64,000 nt of DNA from an uncultured Bacilli bacterium (GCA_934183185.1 CAKPSO010000001.1:27273-91272); one strand, 5' to 3'. Shown: positions 42,371 to 52,347, numbered from the stretch's first letter. Program-made: numbers and translations. Notes: generated by a model from the letters alone, not told the origin.

Positions 42371-42447
42371 AATTTTTTTCTATTTCTACTAAAAAAATTA
42401 GAAATATAGTGTATAATAATTCCAGAAAAAAGAGGAAGTGTATCAAA

Positions 42448-44307
42448 ATGGAATATGATATTATCGTTGTAGGTGGAGGTCATGCTGGTTGTGAAGCATC
42501 ACTATCATCAGCTCGTCTACATAATAAAACTTTATTAGTAACAGGAAATATAAAAAATATAGCTGATATGCCATGCAATCCATCAATAGGTGGACCCGCA
42601 AAAGGAATTATTGTAAGAGAAATAGATGCCTTAGGTGGTGAAATGGCTAATAATATTGATCATAGCTGTCTACAAGTCAAAATGTTAAATACAAAAAAAG
42701 GCCCAGCTGTAAGAGCATTAAGGGCACAAGGTGATAAAATTACTTATCCAAAAGCTATGTTAGAAACTATGAAAAACCAAGAAAATCTAGAGATTAAAGA
42801 ATCACTAGTAGAAGACTTAATCGTAGAAGATAATAAAGTAAAAGGTGTAGTTTTAGAAAACGGAGAAAAGATTTATGCCAAAGCAGTAGTTCTAACAACA
42901 GGAACATACTTAAAAGCAGTTATTCTAAGAGGAGCTAAAAAAACAGTTAGTGGTCCACACGGTGAAAGACCATCTAAATTTTTAAGTGATAAACTAAGAG
43001 AGTATGGATTTACGATTCAAAGATTAAAAACAGGAACTCCTCAAAGAATAGATAAAAATAGTATTGATTATTCAAAAACTAGCCTAGAACCAGGTGATAG
43101 CGTTCCACATACTTTTTCATTTGATAACACACCACTTTATAAAGTAGAAGACCAAGTACCATGTCATCTAATCTATACAACGAAAGAAACTCATAAAATT
43201 ATTATGGATAACCTAGAAAAATCAAGTATGTATGGTGGTTATGTAGAAGGAATTGGCCCTAGATATTGTCCTTCAATAGAAGATAAAGTAGTTCGTTTTA
43301 AAGATAAAGAAAGACATCAACTATTCCTAGAGCCAGAAAGTTTATATTATGATGATATTTACATTCAAGGTTTTTCAACCAGTATGCCAGAAGAAATTCA
43401 AGATTTAATGGTTCATAGCTTACCAGGATTAGAAAATGCCAAAATATTAAAATATGCTTATGCGATTGAATATGACGCTATAGACCCTCTACAATTAAAA
43501 CAGTCACTTGAAACTAAAATACTGGAAAACCTATTTACAGCCGGACAAATAAACGGTACAAGTGGCTATGAAGAAGCAGCAGGACAAGGATTAATAGCTG
43601 GTATCAATGCATCTCGTAAGATTCATAATCAAGAACCATTAATTCTTAAAAGAAATGAAGCCTATATTGGTGTATTAATTGATGATTTAGTAACAAAAGG
43701 GACTAAAGAACCATATCGTATGTTAACATCTCGTGCTGAATATCGTTTATTACTTCGTCATGATAATGCTGATTTAAGATTAAGAGAATATGGACATGAA
43801 ATAGGTTTAATAACAGAAGAAAGATATCAAAAGTTTGTAGAAAAGAAGAATCAAATCAAAGAATTAATTAATCTATTAAAAGAAAATAAAATCACACCTA
43901 CAAGAGATACCAATGAATATTTAACAAGTATTAATTCAACTAAATTATTAGATGGTATTACCTTATATGAACTATTAAAAAGACCAGAAATAACATTTAC
44001 TAATATAAAACACTTTATAGATATTAACTATAGCGATGAAGTAGTAGAACAAGTTGAAATAATGGATAAGTATGAAGGTTATATCGTAAAAGCAAATAGG
44101 GAAGCCGAAAAAATGTTAGACTTAGAAAAAGTAAAAATACCAGAAGATATAAACTATGATAATGTTCATAACCTAGCCAGTGAAGCAAGACAAAAATTAG
44201 CTCAAGTAAGACCAACTACTATCGCGCAAGCTTCCCGTATTAGTGGTGTTAATCCTGCTGATATTTCTATATTAATGGTCTATTTAAAAAAGGAAAAACG
44301 AATATGA
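42448..44307 (+). CDS. mnmG: tRNA uridine 5-carboxymethylaminomethyl synthesis enzyme MnmG
   Basis: FAD-dependent partner of MnmE. 619 residues: VVGGGHAGCEASLSSARL, CNPSIGGPAKG, GLQ-type ITTGTYL equivalent LTTGTYLKAVI, INGTSGYEEAAGQGLIAG and LTSRAEYRLLLRHDNAD. ATG at 42448 with GAGGAAG. Its stop overlaps rsmG (ATGA). Confidence 0.97.
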   Translation: MEYDIIVVGGGHAGCEASLSSARLHNKTLLVTGNIKNIADMPCNPSIGGPAKGIIVREIDALGGEMANNIDHSCLQVKMLNTKKGPAVRALRAQGDKITYPKAMLETMKNQENLEIKESLVEDLIVEDNKVKGVVLENGEKIYAKAVVLTTGTYLKAVILRGAKKTVSGPHGERPSKFLSDKLREYGFTIQRLKTGTPQRIDKNSIDYSKTSLEPGDSVPHTFSFDNTPLYKVEDQVPCHLIYTTKETHKIIMDNLEKSSMYGGYVEGIGPRYCPSIEDKVVRFKDKERHQLFLEPESLYYDDIYIQGFSTSMPEEIQDLMVHSLPGLENAKILKYAYAIEYDAIDPLQLKQSLETKILENLFTAGQINGTSGYEEAAGQGLIAGINASRKIHNQEPLILKRNEAYIGVLIDDLVTKGTKEPYRMLTSRAEYRLLLRHDNADLRLREYGHEIGLITEERYQKFVEKKNQIKELINLLKENKITPTRDTNEYLTSINSTKLLDGITLYELLKRPEITFTNIKHFIDINYSDEVVEQVEIMDKYEGYIVKANREAEKMLDLEKVKIPEDINYDNVHNLASEARQKLAQVRPTTIAQASRISGVNPADISILMVYLKKEKRI

Positions 44308-45002
44308 ATTTAGAATTATTTATAGAAGAAACAAAAAAATTAGGTATTACTCTAACAGACTTGCAACTAGAAAAATTAAATCAATTTTATGAATTATTAA
44401 TTTCATGGAATCAAAAAATGAATCTAACTAGAATAACAGAAAAAGAAGATGTTTACTTAAAACATTTCTATGATAGTCTAACACTTAGTAAAGTAATAGA
44501 TTTAAAACAAGACTTAACTTTATGTGATGTTGGTAGTGGTGCTGGATTTCCAGGAATTGTTTTAAAAATCTGTTTTCCTAATTTAAAAATAACTTTACTA
44601 GATTCTCTTCAAAAAAGAGTAAATTATTTAAATGAAATAATAAAAGAATTAGATTTAAAAGATATAGAAGCTATTCATACTAGAGCAGAAGATTATGCTA
44701 AACAAAATCGTGAAAAATTTGATATTGTAACAGCTAGAGCAGTAGCTAATCTTAAAATACTATCAGAATTATGTATTCCAATGGTAAAAGTAAACGGTTT
44801 ATTTATTGCAATGAAAGCAACTATTGAAGAAGAACTTGCAAACAGCATGGAAATATTAAAAAAATTAGATAGTAAAATTGAAAAAGTAGAAACATTCTAT
44901 TTGCCAGTAGAAAATAGTATTAGAAATATTATTTTGATTCAAAAATTAAAATCAACTAATAGAATTTATCCAAGAAGAATAGAAAAAATAAGAACAAAAT
45001 AA
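44304..45002 (+). CDS. rsmG: 16S rRNA (guanine-N7) methyltransferase RsmG
   Basis: Methylates G527 of 16S rRNA. 232 residues; WNQKMNLTRITEKEDVYLKHFYDSL, then DVGSGAGFPGIVLKI as SAM loop and TARAVANLKILSEL. Coupled to mnmG; noc follows after one extra gene, as in Bacillus gidB-noc. Confidence 0.95.
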   Translation: MNLELFIEETKKLGITLTDLQLEKLNQFYELLISWNQKMNLTRITEKEDVYLKHFYDSLTLSKVIDLKQDLTLCDVGSGAGFPGIVLKICFPNLKITLLDSLQKRVNYLNEIIKELDLKDIEAIHTRAEDYAKQNREKFDIVTARAVANLKILSELCIPMVKVNGLFIAMKATIEEELANSMEILKKLDSKIEKVETFYLPVENSIRNIILIQKLKSTNRIYPRRIEKIRTK

Positions 45003-45030
45003 CAGTTAAAAAATAGGGGGGTAGTAAAAT

Positions 45031-45612
45031 ATGAATAACCAAATTGATAAAATAATAAGAGAAGTATATGAAGAAGTTAAAACTAGATGTTATGCACCAA
45101 CAAATGCCTATGGAACTGGTGCTTGGGATCACCACATTGAAGTAGTATATAAATTAGCTATAAAAAATTGTGAAAAATATCACGCAAATCACGATATTGT
45201 AGCACTAGCCGCCTTATTACATGATGTTGCTTCTGTAACGAATAAAGATTATACAGAACAACACCATATCATAGGTGCTCAAATTGCGGAAAATGTATTA
45301 AAAAAATATGATTTAGATAAGAAATCACGGGAATTAATAAAAACATGTATTTTACACCATAGAGGTAGTGTGTTAATGGAAAAAAATACACCTGAAGAAG
45401 TATGCATAGCAGATTCAGATGCTATGGCTCATTTTTATAGTGTACCATCCTTACTTAGAATGGTATATGTAGAAAAGCATATGGAAATTGATGAAGGTGC
45501 AGACTTTGTATTTCATAAATTAGATAGAAGCTATAATAAATTATCACCACGTGGAAAACAAATTATACTACCTCAATATGAAGCGGCTAAAGTATTACTA
45601 GTAAAAAGATAA
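45031..45612 (+). CDS. HD-domain phosphohydrolase
   Basis: 193 residues with the HD signature: WDHHIEVV, LAALLHDVAS (His-Asp pair), then CILHHRG and IADSDAMAHF supplying the remaining metal ligands. The family hydrolyses nucleotides or related phosphates; the substrate is unknown. Ribosome site GGGGGG. It sits between rsmG and noc, where Bacillus has no gene, and ends in a strong terminator. Confidence 0.85.
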   Translation: MNNQIDKIIREVYEEVKTRCYAPTNAYGTGAWDHHIEVVYKLAIKNCEKYHANHDIVALAALLHDVASVTNKDYTEQHHIIGAQIAENVLKKYDLDKKSRELIKTCILHHRGSVLMEKNTPEEVCIADSDAMAHFYSVPSLLRMVYVEKHMEIDEGADFVFHKLDRSYNKLSPRGKQIILPQYEAAKVLLVKR

Positions 45613-45642
45613 AAGTCAAAAATCCTAAATTTGACTTTTTTT
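45611..45642 (+). terminator. Terminator after HD gene
   Basis: Ten-bp stem AAAAGTCAAA/TTTGACTTTT with nine-base loop and further T residues. Confidence 0.85.
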
Positions 45643-45643
45643 C

Positions 45644-45671
45644 TTGTATGAACATAAAAATATGATATAAT
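45644..45671 (+). promoter_or_regulatory. noc promoter
   Basis: TTGTAT (45644-45649), 16-bp spacer, TATAAT (45666-45671); 44 bases before the noc start. Confidence 0.6.
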
Positions 45672-45714
45672 ATACTCAGAATAAAAGAGTAAAAGAATGA
45701 AAAGAGGGTAATTT

Positions 45715-46803
45715 ATGGATAGAGAAGTAGTAGAACTATACTTAGATGATATAATTCCAAATCGTTTTCAACCTCGTGAAGTATTTAACGAAGAGGCATT
45801 AAGAGAATTATCTAATTCAATAAGAGAACACGGAGTTATTCAACCAATTATTGTAAGAAAATTAGGGGATAAATATGAAATAATCGCAGGTGAAAGAAGA
45901 TACAAAGCATCTGCTATGGCGGGACTTACCAAAATACCAGCAATTATTCGTAATTTAGATGATAAAGAAGCCTCAAAAGTAGCTCTTTTAGAAAATCTTC
46001 AACGTAAGGATCTAACAGCTATAGAAGAAGCACGAACTTATCAAAAAATATTAGAATTAGATTCTATGACTCAGGAAGAATTAGGTCGTACCATGGGAAA
46101 ATCTCAAGCTGCTATAGCTAATAAAATGAGATTATTATCATTACCTGATGAAATACAAGAAGCCCTACTTCAAGATAAAATATCAGAACGTCATGCACGT
46201 AGTCTTTTAAACTTGGATAGTAGTGAAGAACAGATTGCAATGTTACATAATATTATTAATAAACGTATGACAGTAAGAGAATTAGACAATGAAATTAAAA
46301 AAATAAAAGGAGAACCATATGGTACAACTGATATTCAAATAGAAAATAAAATATCAGAGCCTCCTCTTATAGAAAATATTAAACAAGTAGAGTATCCAAC
46401 TACTGATTCAGAATCAAATAATTTCATATTTGATTTAAATCCAGAAAATCCGGCACCAGAACAAAAAGAGGTAAAAGAATTAAATATAAATTCTACTCCT
46501 CAACCATTGCCAAGTGTATTAGAGGATATTTTACTTAAACCAAAATCAGCTAGAGCAGCATATGAAGATAAAGAACAACCTTCAGAAATTAAAAATGAAA
46601 CACAAGAAACACTTCCAGAAAAAAACAAATATTCTATCGAGGAGTTACTTGATGACGAAGAATTATATTCATTAAAAAATGCAATAGCCGAGATAAATAA
46701 GAGTATAGAAATAGTAAAATCTAAAGGTTTCTTAGTTAAAATGGAAGAAATGGATTTTGAATCAACATATCAAATAATTATTCAAATAGATAAAAACAAT
46801 TAA
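45715..46803 (+). CDS. noc: Nucleoid occlusion protein Noc, long-linker form
   Basis: ParB paralogue that binds NBS sites and blocks division over the nucleoid. 362 residues. IPNRFQPREVF (14-24), CTP-binding GERRYKA (59-65) and ENLQRKDL (93-100) form the CTPase domain. The recognition helix GKSQAAIANK has Gln131 and Lys137, the Noc-type residues (ParB has Arg at the first). The C-terminal LKNAIAEINKSIEIVKSKGF matches the Noc dimerisation end. Two oddities: no N-terminal amphipathic helix (the protein starts at the VELYLDDIIPNRFQ core), and an acidic Pro/Glu-rich linker of about 100 residues (203-305) absent from Bacillus Noc. Confidence 0.93.
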   Translation: MDREVVELYLDDIIPNRFQPREVFNEEALRELSNSIREHGVIQPIIVRKLGDKYEIIAGERRYKASAMAGLTKIPAIIRNLDDKEASKVALLENLQRKDLTAIEEARTYQKILELDSMTQEELGRTMGKSQAAIANKMRLLSLPDEIQEALLQDKISERHARSLLNLDSSEEQIAMLHNIINKRMTVRELDNEIKKIKGEPYGTTDIQIENKISEPPLIENIKQVEYPTTDSESNNFIFDLNPENPAPEQKEVKELNINSTPQPLPSVLEDILLKPKSARAAYEDKEQPSEIKNETQETLPEKNKYSIEELLDDEELYSLKNAIAEINKSIEIVKSKGFLVKMEEMDFESTYQIIIQIDKNN

Positions 46804-46828
46804 AAGTAGAATAATCTACTTTTTTTTA
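46802..46828 (+). terminator. Terminator after noc
   Basis: Nine-bp stem AAAAGTAGA/TCTACTTTT, four-base loop, then T residues. Confidence 0.85.
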
Positions 46829-46908
46829 ACAAATTACTAAAATATATTTTCTTATATAATATTTTTTGTTAAAATATATAAGTATCAAATCAGAAAAAAG
46901 GTGGTAAC

Positions 46909-47697
46909 ATGGGAAAGATAATATCATTAGTAAATCAAAAAGGTGGAGTAGGAAAAACTACTACCAGTATTAATCTTTCTGCTTCATTAGCATATTTAGG
47001 TAAAAGGGTACTTTTAATAGATTTAGATCCTCAAGGAAATGCTACAACGGGAGTAGGAATAAATAAAGGTGACGTAGTAAAAAGTGTCCATGATGTAATG
47101 GCCGGTACTTGTGAGATCACAGAAGCAATAATTCGTACCAAGTTCAAAGGATTATACGTTTTACCAGCTACAATTAATTTAGCTGGTATTGATATTGAAC
47201 TATTAGAAAAAAGTAAAGTTGATCAAAATTTTTCTAAGAACACTCAATTAAAAATAGCAGTCGACCAAATAAAAGATTCTTTTGATTTTATTATCATTGA
47301 TTGCCCACCATCTTTAGGATTAATAACAACCAATGCTTTAACTGCTTCTGATTCAGTAATTATTCCAGTTCAATGTGAATTCTTTGCACTAGAAGGAATT
47401 ACTCAATTATTGAATACAATTATGCTAGCTCAGAAAAATTTAAATCCTAATTTAAATATAGAAGGTGTATTACTAACAATGTTAGATTCCAGAGCTATCT
47501 TATGCCTGGAAGTAGTAGAAGATATTAGAAGATTCTTTAAGGAAAGAGTTTACAATACCATTATTCCAAGATTGGTAAGAATAGCAGAAGCTCCCTCTCA
47601 TGGAACACCAATATTAGCTTATGATCCAAAACATAGAGGAACTATTGCTTATTTAAATTTAGCAAAGGAAGTGATTGAAAGAAATGGAACAAACTAG
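46909..47697 (+). CDS. soj: Chromosome partitioning ATPase Soj (ParA)
   Basis: 262 residues, deviant Walker A KGGVGKTTTSINL at about 10-22, LIDLDPQGNAT, and IIIDCPPSLG. Works with Spo0J to segregate origins and regulate DnaA in Bacillus. GGTGG ribosome site; 3' end overlaps spo0J by 14 bases. Confidence 0.97.
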   Translation: MGKIISLVNQKGGVGKTTTSINLSASLAYLGKRVLLIDLDPQGNATTGVGINKGDVVKSVHDVMAGTCEITEAIIRTKFKGLYVLPATINLAGIDIELLEKSKVDQNFSKNTQLKIAVDQIKDSFDFIIIDCPPSLGLITTNALTASDSVIIPVQCEFFALEGITQLLNTIMLAQKNLNPNLNIEGVLLTMLDSRAILCLEVVEDIRRFFKERVYNTIIPRLVRIAEAPSHGTPILAYDPKHRGTIAYLNLAKEVIERNGTN

Positions 47698-48565
47698 AAG
47701 AAAAGCCCTTGGTAGAGGCTTAGAAGAACTATTTAATAATGAACCAATGAATTATGAACAAATTGAAGAAAAAATAATTACAGAAACACCAAAAGAAGAA
47801 ATAGTAGAATTAAAATTATCAGAATTAAGAAGCAATCCTTATCAGCCTAGAAAGAATTTTGATGAAAAAGCTCTTCAAGAATTATCAGAATCAATCAAAG
47901 AACATGGTGTATTTCAACCAATAATAGCTAAAAAAAGTATTAAAGGTTATGAAATAATAGCTGGAGAGCGTCGTGTAAAGGCTTCAATTTTAGCCGGCAA
48001 AGAAACAATACCAGCAATTATAAGAGATTTTTCTGATCAAGATATGATGGAAGTAGCATTACTAGAAAACCTTCAACGTGAAAATTTAAATGCTCTAGAG
48101 GAGGCAACTGCTTATAAAAAATTACTAGAAGAGTTATCATTAACACAAGAGAAACTTGCTGAAAGATTAGGGAAAAGTAGAAGTCATATCACCAACATGT
48201 TGGGCTTACTATCATTACCTGAAGAAGTAAAAGATATGATTATGGAAAATAAATTAACTATGGGGCATGCACGTGTTCTAAGTAAATTAGAGGATCCACA
48301 AAAAATAAAAGATTTAGCTGAAAAAATAGTAATGGAAAATTTAAGTGTACGCCAAGTTGAAAATTTATCAGTTGAAGAAATCTATGAAAAGAAAAAACCA
48401 ATTCATAAAAGTAATAACTTAAATAATGAATATAAAGTTTTATCCGAAGAATTATCAGATAAACTAGGAACCAAAGTAAAAATAACCCACAATAAATTAG
48501 AAGTTTCTTTTGTAAATAGTAATGATTTAAATAGAATACTAGAAATAATGGGAATAGATAACTAA
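47684..48565 (+). CDS. spo0J: Chromosome partitioning protein Spo0J (ParB)
   Basis: CTP-switch clamp that loads at parS. 293 residues: N-terminal KALGRGLEELF (ParA-stimulating peptide), NPYQPRKNF, GERRVKA (94-100), ENLQREN and recognition helix GKSRSHITNM with Arg166, typical of ParB rather than Noc. C-terminal dimer domain ends LEIMGI. ATG at 47684 gives the standard N-terminus; a TTG three codons upstream is also possible and closer to GGAAG. Six cognate parS sites lie in the gyrA-ffs gap. Confidence 0.96.
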   Translation: MEQTRRKALGRGLEELFNNEPMNYEQIEEKIITETPKEEIVELKLSELRSNPYQPRKNFDEKALQELSESIKEHGVFQPIIAKKSIKGYEIIAGERRVKASILAGKETIPAIIRDFSDQDMMEVALLENLQRENLNALEEATAYKKLLEELSLTQEKLAERLGKSRSHITNMLGLLSLPEEVKDMIMENKLTMGHARVLSKLEDPQKIKDLAEKIVMENLSVRQVENLSVEEIYEKKKPIHKSNNLNNEYKVLSEELSDKLGTKVKITHNKLEVSFVNSNDLNRILEIMGIDN

Positions 48566-48575
48566 GAGGGATGAA

Positions 48576-49385
48576 ATGTTAGAAAAAATATTAATACCAA
48601 AAGTTTATTTACCAATAATTTATTCTGCTGTAGCTTTTTTATTAAATAGTATAATAAAGAAAATAGCCAATAAAATTATCGAAACTAAACAAGAAAGTCT
48701 ATCAAAAAATAGTTATAACTACAAAAAAATAGAAACTTTTAGAGTATTATTAATAAATATTATTAAGTATGCCATAATTTTATTTACACTTTTAGCTATA
48801 CTTACAGTTTATGGTATAGATGTATCATCAGTATTGGCAGGACTTGGAATAGTAGGAATAGTTGTAGGTCTTGCTCTACAAGATTTTGCTAAAGATATTA
48901 TTGCAGGTATCAGTATCATACTAGAAAATCAATATGCAATGGGTGATATAATATCAGTAGGTAATTTTAAAGGAGAAGTTATTTACTTAAGCTTAAAGAC
49001 AACACGTATAAAGAGTTGGGATGGTCAAGTAAAAATATTAGCTAATCGTAATATAAATGAAGTTATTAATCATAGTATGGAAAATTCTATGGCTATTGTA
49101 GATGTAGGTGTAAGTTATGAAGATGATATTGAAAAAGTAGAAAAGGTACTAAATGATCTAGCTATTGAACTAACTAAGACACTACCTAAGTTAAAAGGTA
49201 AAGTTGAAGTATTAGGCATTGAAAGTTTAGCAGATTCATCAGTTGTCTTTAAAGTTATTGCTCCAACTGTTTCAATGGAACATTTTGCTATACAAAGAGA
49301 AATGCGTAAGCAAATTAAACTTGCTTTAGATAAAAATAATATTAAAATACCATACCCACAAGTAGAGGTGCATAATGGAAAATAA
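48576..49385 (+). CDS. mscS: Small-conductance mechanosensitive channel (MscS family)
   Basis: 269 residues. Three membrane segments; the pore helix reads SSVLAGLGIVGIVVGLALQD with the Gly/Ala pattern of MscS TM3, followed by the beta domain (GDIISVGNFKGEVIYLSLKTTRI). Similar to Bacillus YkuT in size. Ribosome site AGAGGG; 3' end overlaps the next gene by 11 bases. Confidence 0.93.
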   Translation: MLEKILIPKVYLPIIYSAVAFLLNSIIKKIANKIIETKQESLSKNSYNYKKIETFRVLLINIIKYAIILFTLLAILTVYGIDVSSVLAGLGIVGIVVGLALQDFAKDIIAGISIILENQYAMGDIISVGNFKGEVIYLSLKTTRIKSWDGQVKILANRNINEVINHSMENSMAIVDVGVSYEDDIEKVEKVLNDLAIELTKTLPKLKGKVEVLGIESLADSSVVFKVIAPTVSMEHFAIQREMRKQIKLALDKNNIKIPYPQVEVHNGK

Positions 49386-49575
49386 TAAAGATTATCAATT
49401 AAACTCCCATGTTATTATGAAAAAAGCTCATCCATGTGGATCTAATGAATGGGAAATTGTTAGACTAGGTGCAGACATTAAAATTAAATGTTGTAATTGT
49501 GGAAGATCAGTTATGATTCCTCGAATAGAATTTAATAAAAAATTAAAGAAAGTATTAAATAGTGAGGAAGTATAA
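49375..49575 (+). CDS. DUF951 family protein (YyzM-like)
   Basis: 66 residues: VIMKKAHPCGSNEWEIVRLGADIKIKCCNCGRSVMIPR, with CCNC and a further Cys suggesting a zinc ribbon. The family is widespread next to noc/soj/spo0J/ychF in Bacillota (yyzM in Bacillus); function unknown. Overlaps mscS. Confidence 0.9.
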   Translation: MENNKDYQLNSHVIMKKAHPCGSNEWEIVRLGADIKIKCCNCGRSVMIPRIEFNKKLKKVLNSEEV

Positions 49576-49576
49576 T

Positions 49577-51181
49577 ATGAAAGAAAAGAAAAAATTAAAA
49601 TTAAAAAAATTCTATTTACATCCAGTAACAGCTTTTATTCTATTAACCTTACTTGTAATAGTATTGAGTGGATTATTTTCAGTATTTGGACTTCAAGCAA
49701 CATATAATAAGTTAAATACAAATACCGGAGAATTAGAAAAGACTTTAGTAACAGTAGAAAATTTACTAAATTATGATGGAATAAAATATATAGTAAGTAA
49801 TGCTACAAAAAACTTTATTAGTTTCACAACTCTAAGTACTCTAATTATATCTTTAATTGGTATAAGCATTATTCAAGCTACAGGGTTACTTGATGCATTT
49901 ATCAAAAGAACATTGATTAAAATTGATAATAAAAAATTAACTTTTATGCTTATATTAATAGCTACTCTATCAAGTTTAATTAACGAAATTGGATATGTAA
50001 TTTTGATTCCACTAGCAGCAATTATCTTTCAAAAAAATAAAAGAAATCCCATTGCTGGTATAATAGCAGCTTTTGCTGGAGTATCATTTGGTTATGGGGC
50101 AACATTATTCGTTGGTTCCATGGAGGTTAATTTAAATCCTATCACAGAATCAGCTGCAGGATTAATTGATTCAACTCACCATGTACCACTAACATCAAAC
50201 TTGTTTATAATAATAATCAGTTCAATAATCCTATCCATAATAGGAACTATAATAATTGAAAAAATACTAATACCAAAATTAGGAAAATATAAAAATAATC
50301 TTGATTCTATAACTCAAGAAATAGAAATTATTGATAATATAGATACAGTAGAACAGCAAGAACAGAATAAATTAAGAGAAGAGTTACTAGAAAAAAAAGG
50401 AATGAAAAACGCTTTAATAGCTACAATAGTATTTATTCTATTTATGGTATATTCATTAATACCTAACCTTCCATTTTCTGGATTATTACTTGATATGGAA
50501 GAATCGACTTATTTAGGACAAGTATTTGGTCCAAATTCTTATTTTCAAGATGGATTTACATTTCTAATATCATTATTTTTTATAGTAGTAGGAATAGCAT
50601 ATGGAATAGGTGCTAAAACAATAACTAATGACAAAGAACTAGTAAAAGAAAGTAGTGAATACCTATCTAATATTGGAAATCTAGTAATGCTAGTATTCTT
50701 TGCTTCTCAGTTTATAGCTATATTTAAAAAGACTAATATAGCTGCTATAATTACTGCTTGGGGAGCTAACATAATTAATCAAGCAAACTTTACTGGAATA
50801 CCATTAATCTTATTAGTAATAATTATTATAGCAATAGCCAACGTATTTACAACAACACCAGTAGCTAAGTGGACAATATTGGCTCCAGTTGTTGTACCAA
50901 AATTAATGCAAGCTAATATATCACCTGAATTTTCTCAATTTATACTAAGAGCAGGCGATTCAATGACTAAAGGTATTACACCATTATTAGCTTACTTTGT
51001 TATATATGTTGGTTATTTAAATCTATATAATCCAGATAGAAAAAAGCCAATAACTATAAGAAAAGCTCTATCATTACTAACACCATACTGCCTAATTATA
51101 AGTATTACTTGGATAGTAATTACTATATTATGGTACATAATAGGTCTACCTATAGGACCGAGTATATATACAACATTATAA
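49577..51181 (+). CDS. AbgT-family transporter
   Basis: 534 residues, about 11-12 membrane segments. NEIGYVILIPLAAIIF, RNPIAGIIAAFAGVSFGYG and NPITESAAG are characteristic of the AbgT (p-aminobenzoyl-glutamate/antimetabolite) family, as is TTTPVAKWTILAPVVVPKLM in the second half. Substrate unknown; family members export sulfonamides or import p-aminobenzoyl-glutamate. ATG at 49577 with GAGGAAG. Not part of the usual origin set, so probably a lineage-specific insertion. Confidence 0.85.
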   Translation: MKEKKKLKLKKFYLHPVTAFILLTLLVIVLSGLFSVFGLQATYNKLNTNTGELEKTLVTVENLLNYDGIKYIVSNATKNFISFTTLSTLIISLIGISIIQATGLLDAFIKRTLIKIDNKKLTFMLILIATLSSLINEIGYVILIPLAAIIFQKNKRNPIAGIIAAFAGVSFGYGATLFVGSMEVNLNPITESAAGLIDSTHHVPLTSNLFIIIISSIILSIIGTIIIEKILIPKLGKYKNNLDSITQEIEIIDNIDTVEQQEQNKLREELLEKKGMKNALIATIVFILFMVYSLIPNLPFSGLLLDMEESTYLGQVFGPNSYFQDGFTFLISLFFIVVGIAYGIGAKTITNDKELVKESSEYLSNIGNLVMLVFFASQFIAIFKKTNIAAIITAWGANIINQANFTGIPLILLVIIIIAIANVFTTTPVAKWTILAPVVVPKLMQANISPEFSQFILRAGDSMTKGITPLLAYFVIYVGYLNLYNPDRKKPITIRKALSLLTPYCLIISITWIVITILWYIIGLPIGPSIYTTL

Positions 51182-51217
51182 TTATGTGTTATAATACGCA
51201 TAGAAAAGAGGAATATT

Positions 51218-52318
51218 ATGGGATTAACAGCCGGAATTGTAGGTTTACCAAATGTAGGTAAATCAACATTATTTAATGCAATTACTAAAAAAAGTATTCT
51301 AGCAGCTAACTATCCATTTGCCACTATTGAACCTAATGTTGGAGTAGTAGTAGTTCCAGATGATAGACTAAACGTTCTAAATGATATGTATCAACCAAAG
51401 AGATTAATACCAACATCATTTGAATTTACTGATATAGCAGGTCTAGTAAAAGGGGCATCAAATGGTGAAGGCTTAGGTAATAAATTTCTATCACATATTA
51501 GAGAAACAGATGCTATAGTTGAAGTGGTAAGATGCTTTGAAAACAAAGATATTATTCACGTAGAGGGTAAAGTAGATCCAATAAGAGATATAGAAATAAT
51601 TAATTTAGAACTTGCCCTAGCTGATCTAGAAAGTATTGGAAATCGTATTGAGAAGATAGAAAAAAAAGCTAGAACTAGTAAGAATAAAGATGAATTAATC
51701 GAATTAGAGGCCTTAAAGAAGGCTAAGTCATCACTAGAAAAAAATGAAGCCTTAAGAACTGTTAGCTTTACTAAAGAAGAATTATTAGCTATAAAGTCAT
51801 ATAACTTTCTAACTCAAAAACCAATTATCTATATGGCAAATATAAATGAAGAAGAGGTATCAACAGAAGATAATGAATATGTTAAACAAGTAAAAGAATA
51901 TGCTAGTAAAGAAAATGCTAAAGTAATAAAAGTATGTGCCAAAATAGAAGAAGAATTAAGTCAATTAGATGATAATGATCATAAGGACATGTTAGAAGCT
52001 CTTGGTATTAAAATGAGTGGTTTAGATCAATTAATTCAAGCAACATATGATTTATTAGGTTTGGCTACATATTTTACTGTAGGGAAAGATGAAGTAAGGG
52101 CATGGACCTTCAGAAAAGGAATGAATGCTAAAGAGTGTGCTGGTATTATCCATAGTGATTTTGAAAAAGGATTCATCAGAGCAGAAATTATGTCATATAC
52201 AGATTTGATTGAGTATGGCAATGAAATAAAAGTAAAAGAGGCAGGTCGTGCTAGACTTGAAGGAAAAGATTATTTAATGCAAGATGGAGATATATGTTAT
52301 TTTAGATTTAATGTCTAA
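51218..52318 (+). CDS. ychF: Ribosome-binding ATPase YchF
   Basis: OBG-family ATPase of 366 residues. GLPNVGKSTLFNAIT (G1), DIAGLVKGASNGEGLGNKFL (G3 and following), YMANINEEE in place of NKxD, consistent with ATP preference, then the TGS domain RAWTFRKGMNAKECAGIIHSDF. Conserved position before rpsF. Confidence 0.97.
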   Translation: MGLTAGIVGLPNVGKSTLFNAITKKSILAANYPFATIEPNVGVVVVPDDRLNVLNDMYQPKRLIPTSFEFTDIAGLVKGASNGEGLGNKFLSHIRETDAIVEVVRCFENKDIIHVEGKVDPIRDIEIINLELALADLESIGNRIEKIEKKARTSKNKDELIELEALKKAKSSLEKNEALRTVSFTKEELLAIKSYNFLTQKPIIYMANINEEEVSTEDNEYVKQVKEYASKENAKVIKVCAKIEEELSQLDDNDHKDMLEALGIKMSGLDQLIQATYDLLGLATYFTVGKDEVRAWTFRKGMNAKECAGIIHSDFEKGFIRAEIMSYTDLIEYGNEIKVKEAGRARLEGKDYLMQDGDICYFRFNV

Positions 52319-52347
52319 ATAAAATAGATTATAGAAGGAGAAATAAT

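Noticed and set aside
45547..45561. CACGTGGAAAACA in the HD gene, resembling parS
   Set aside because: Only one half matches; the left arm lacks TGTTT, so ParB binding is unlikely.
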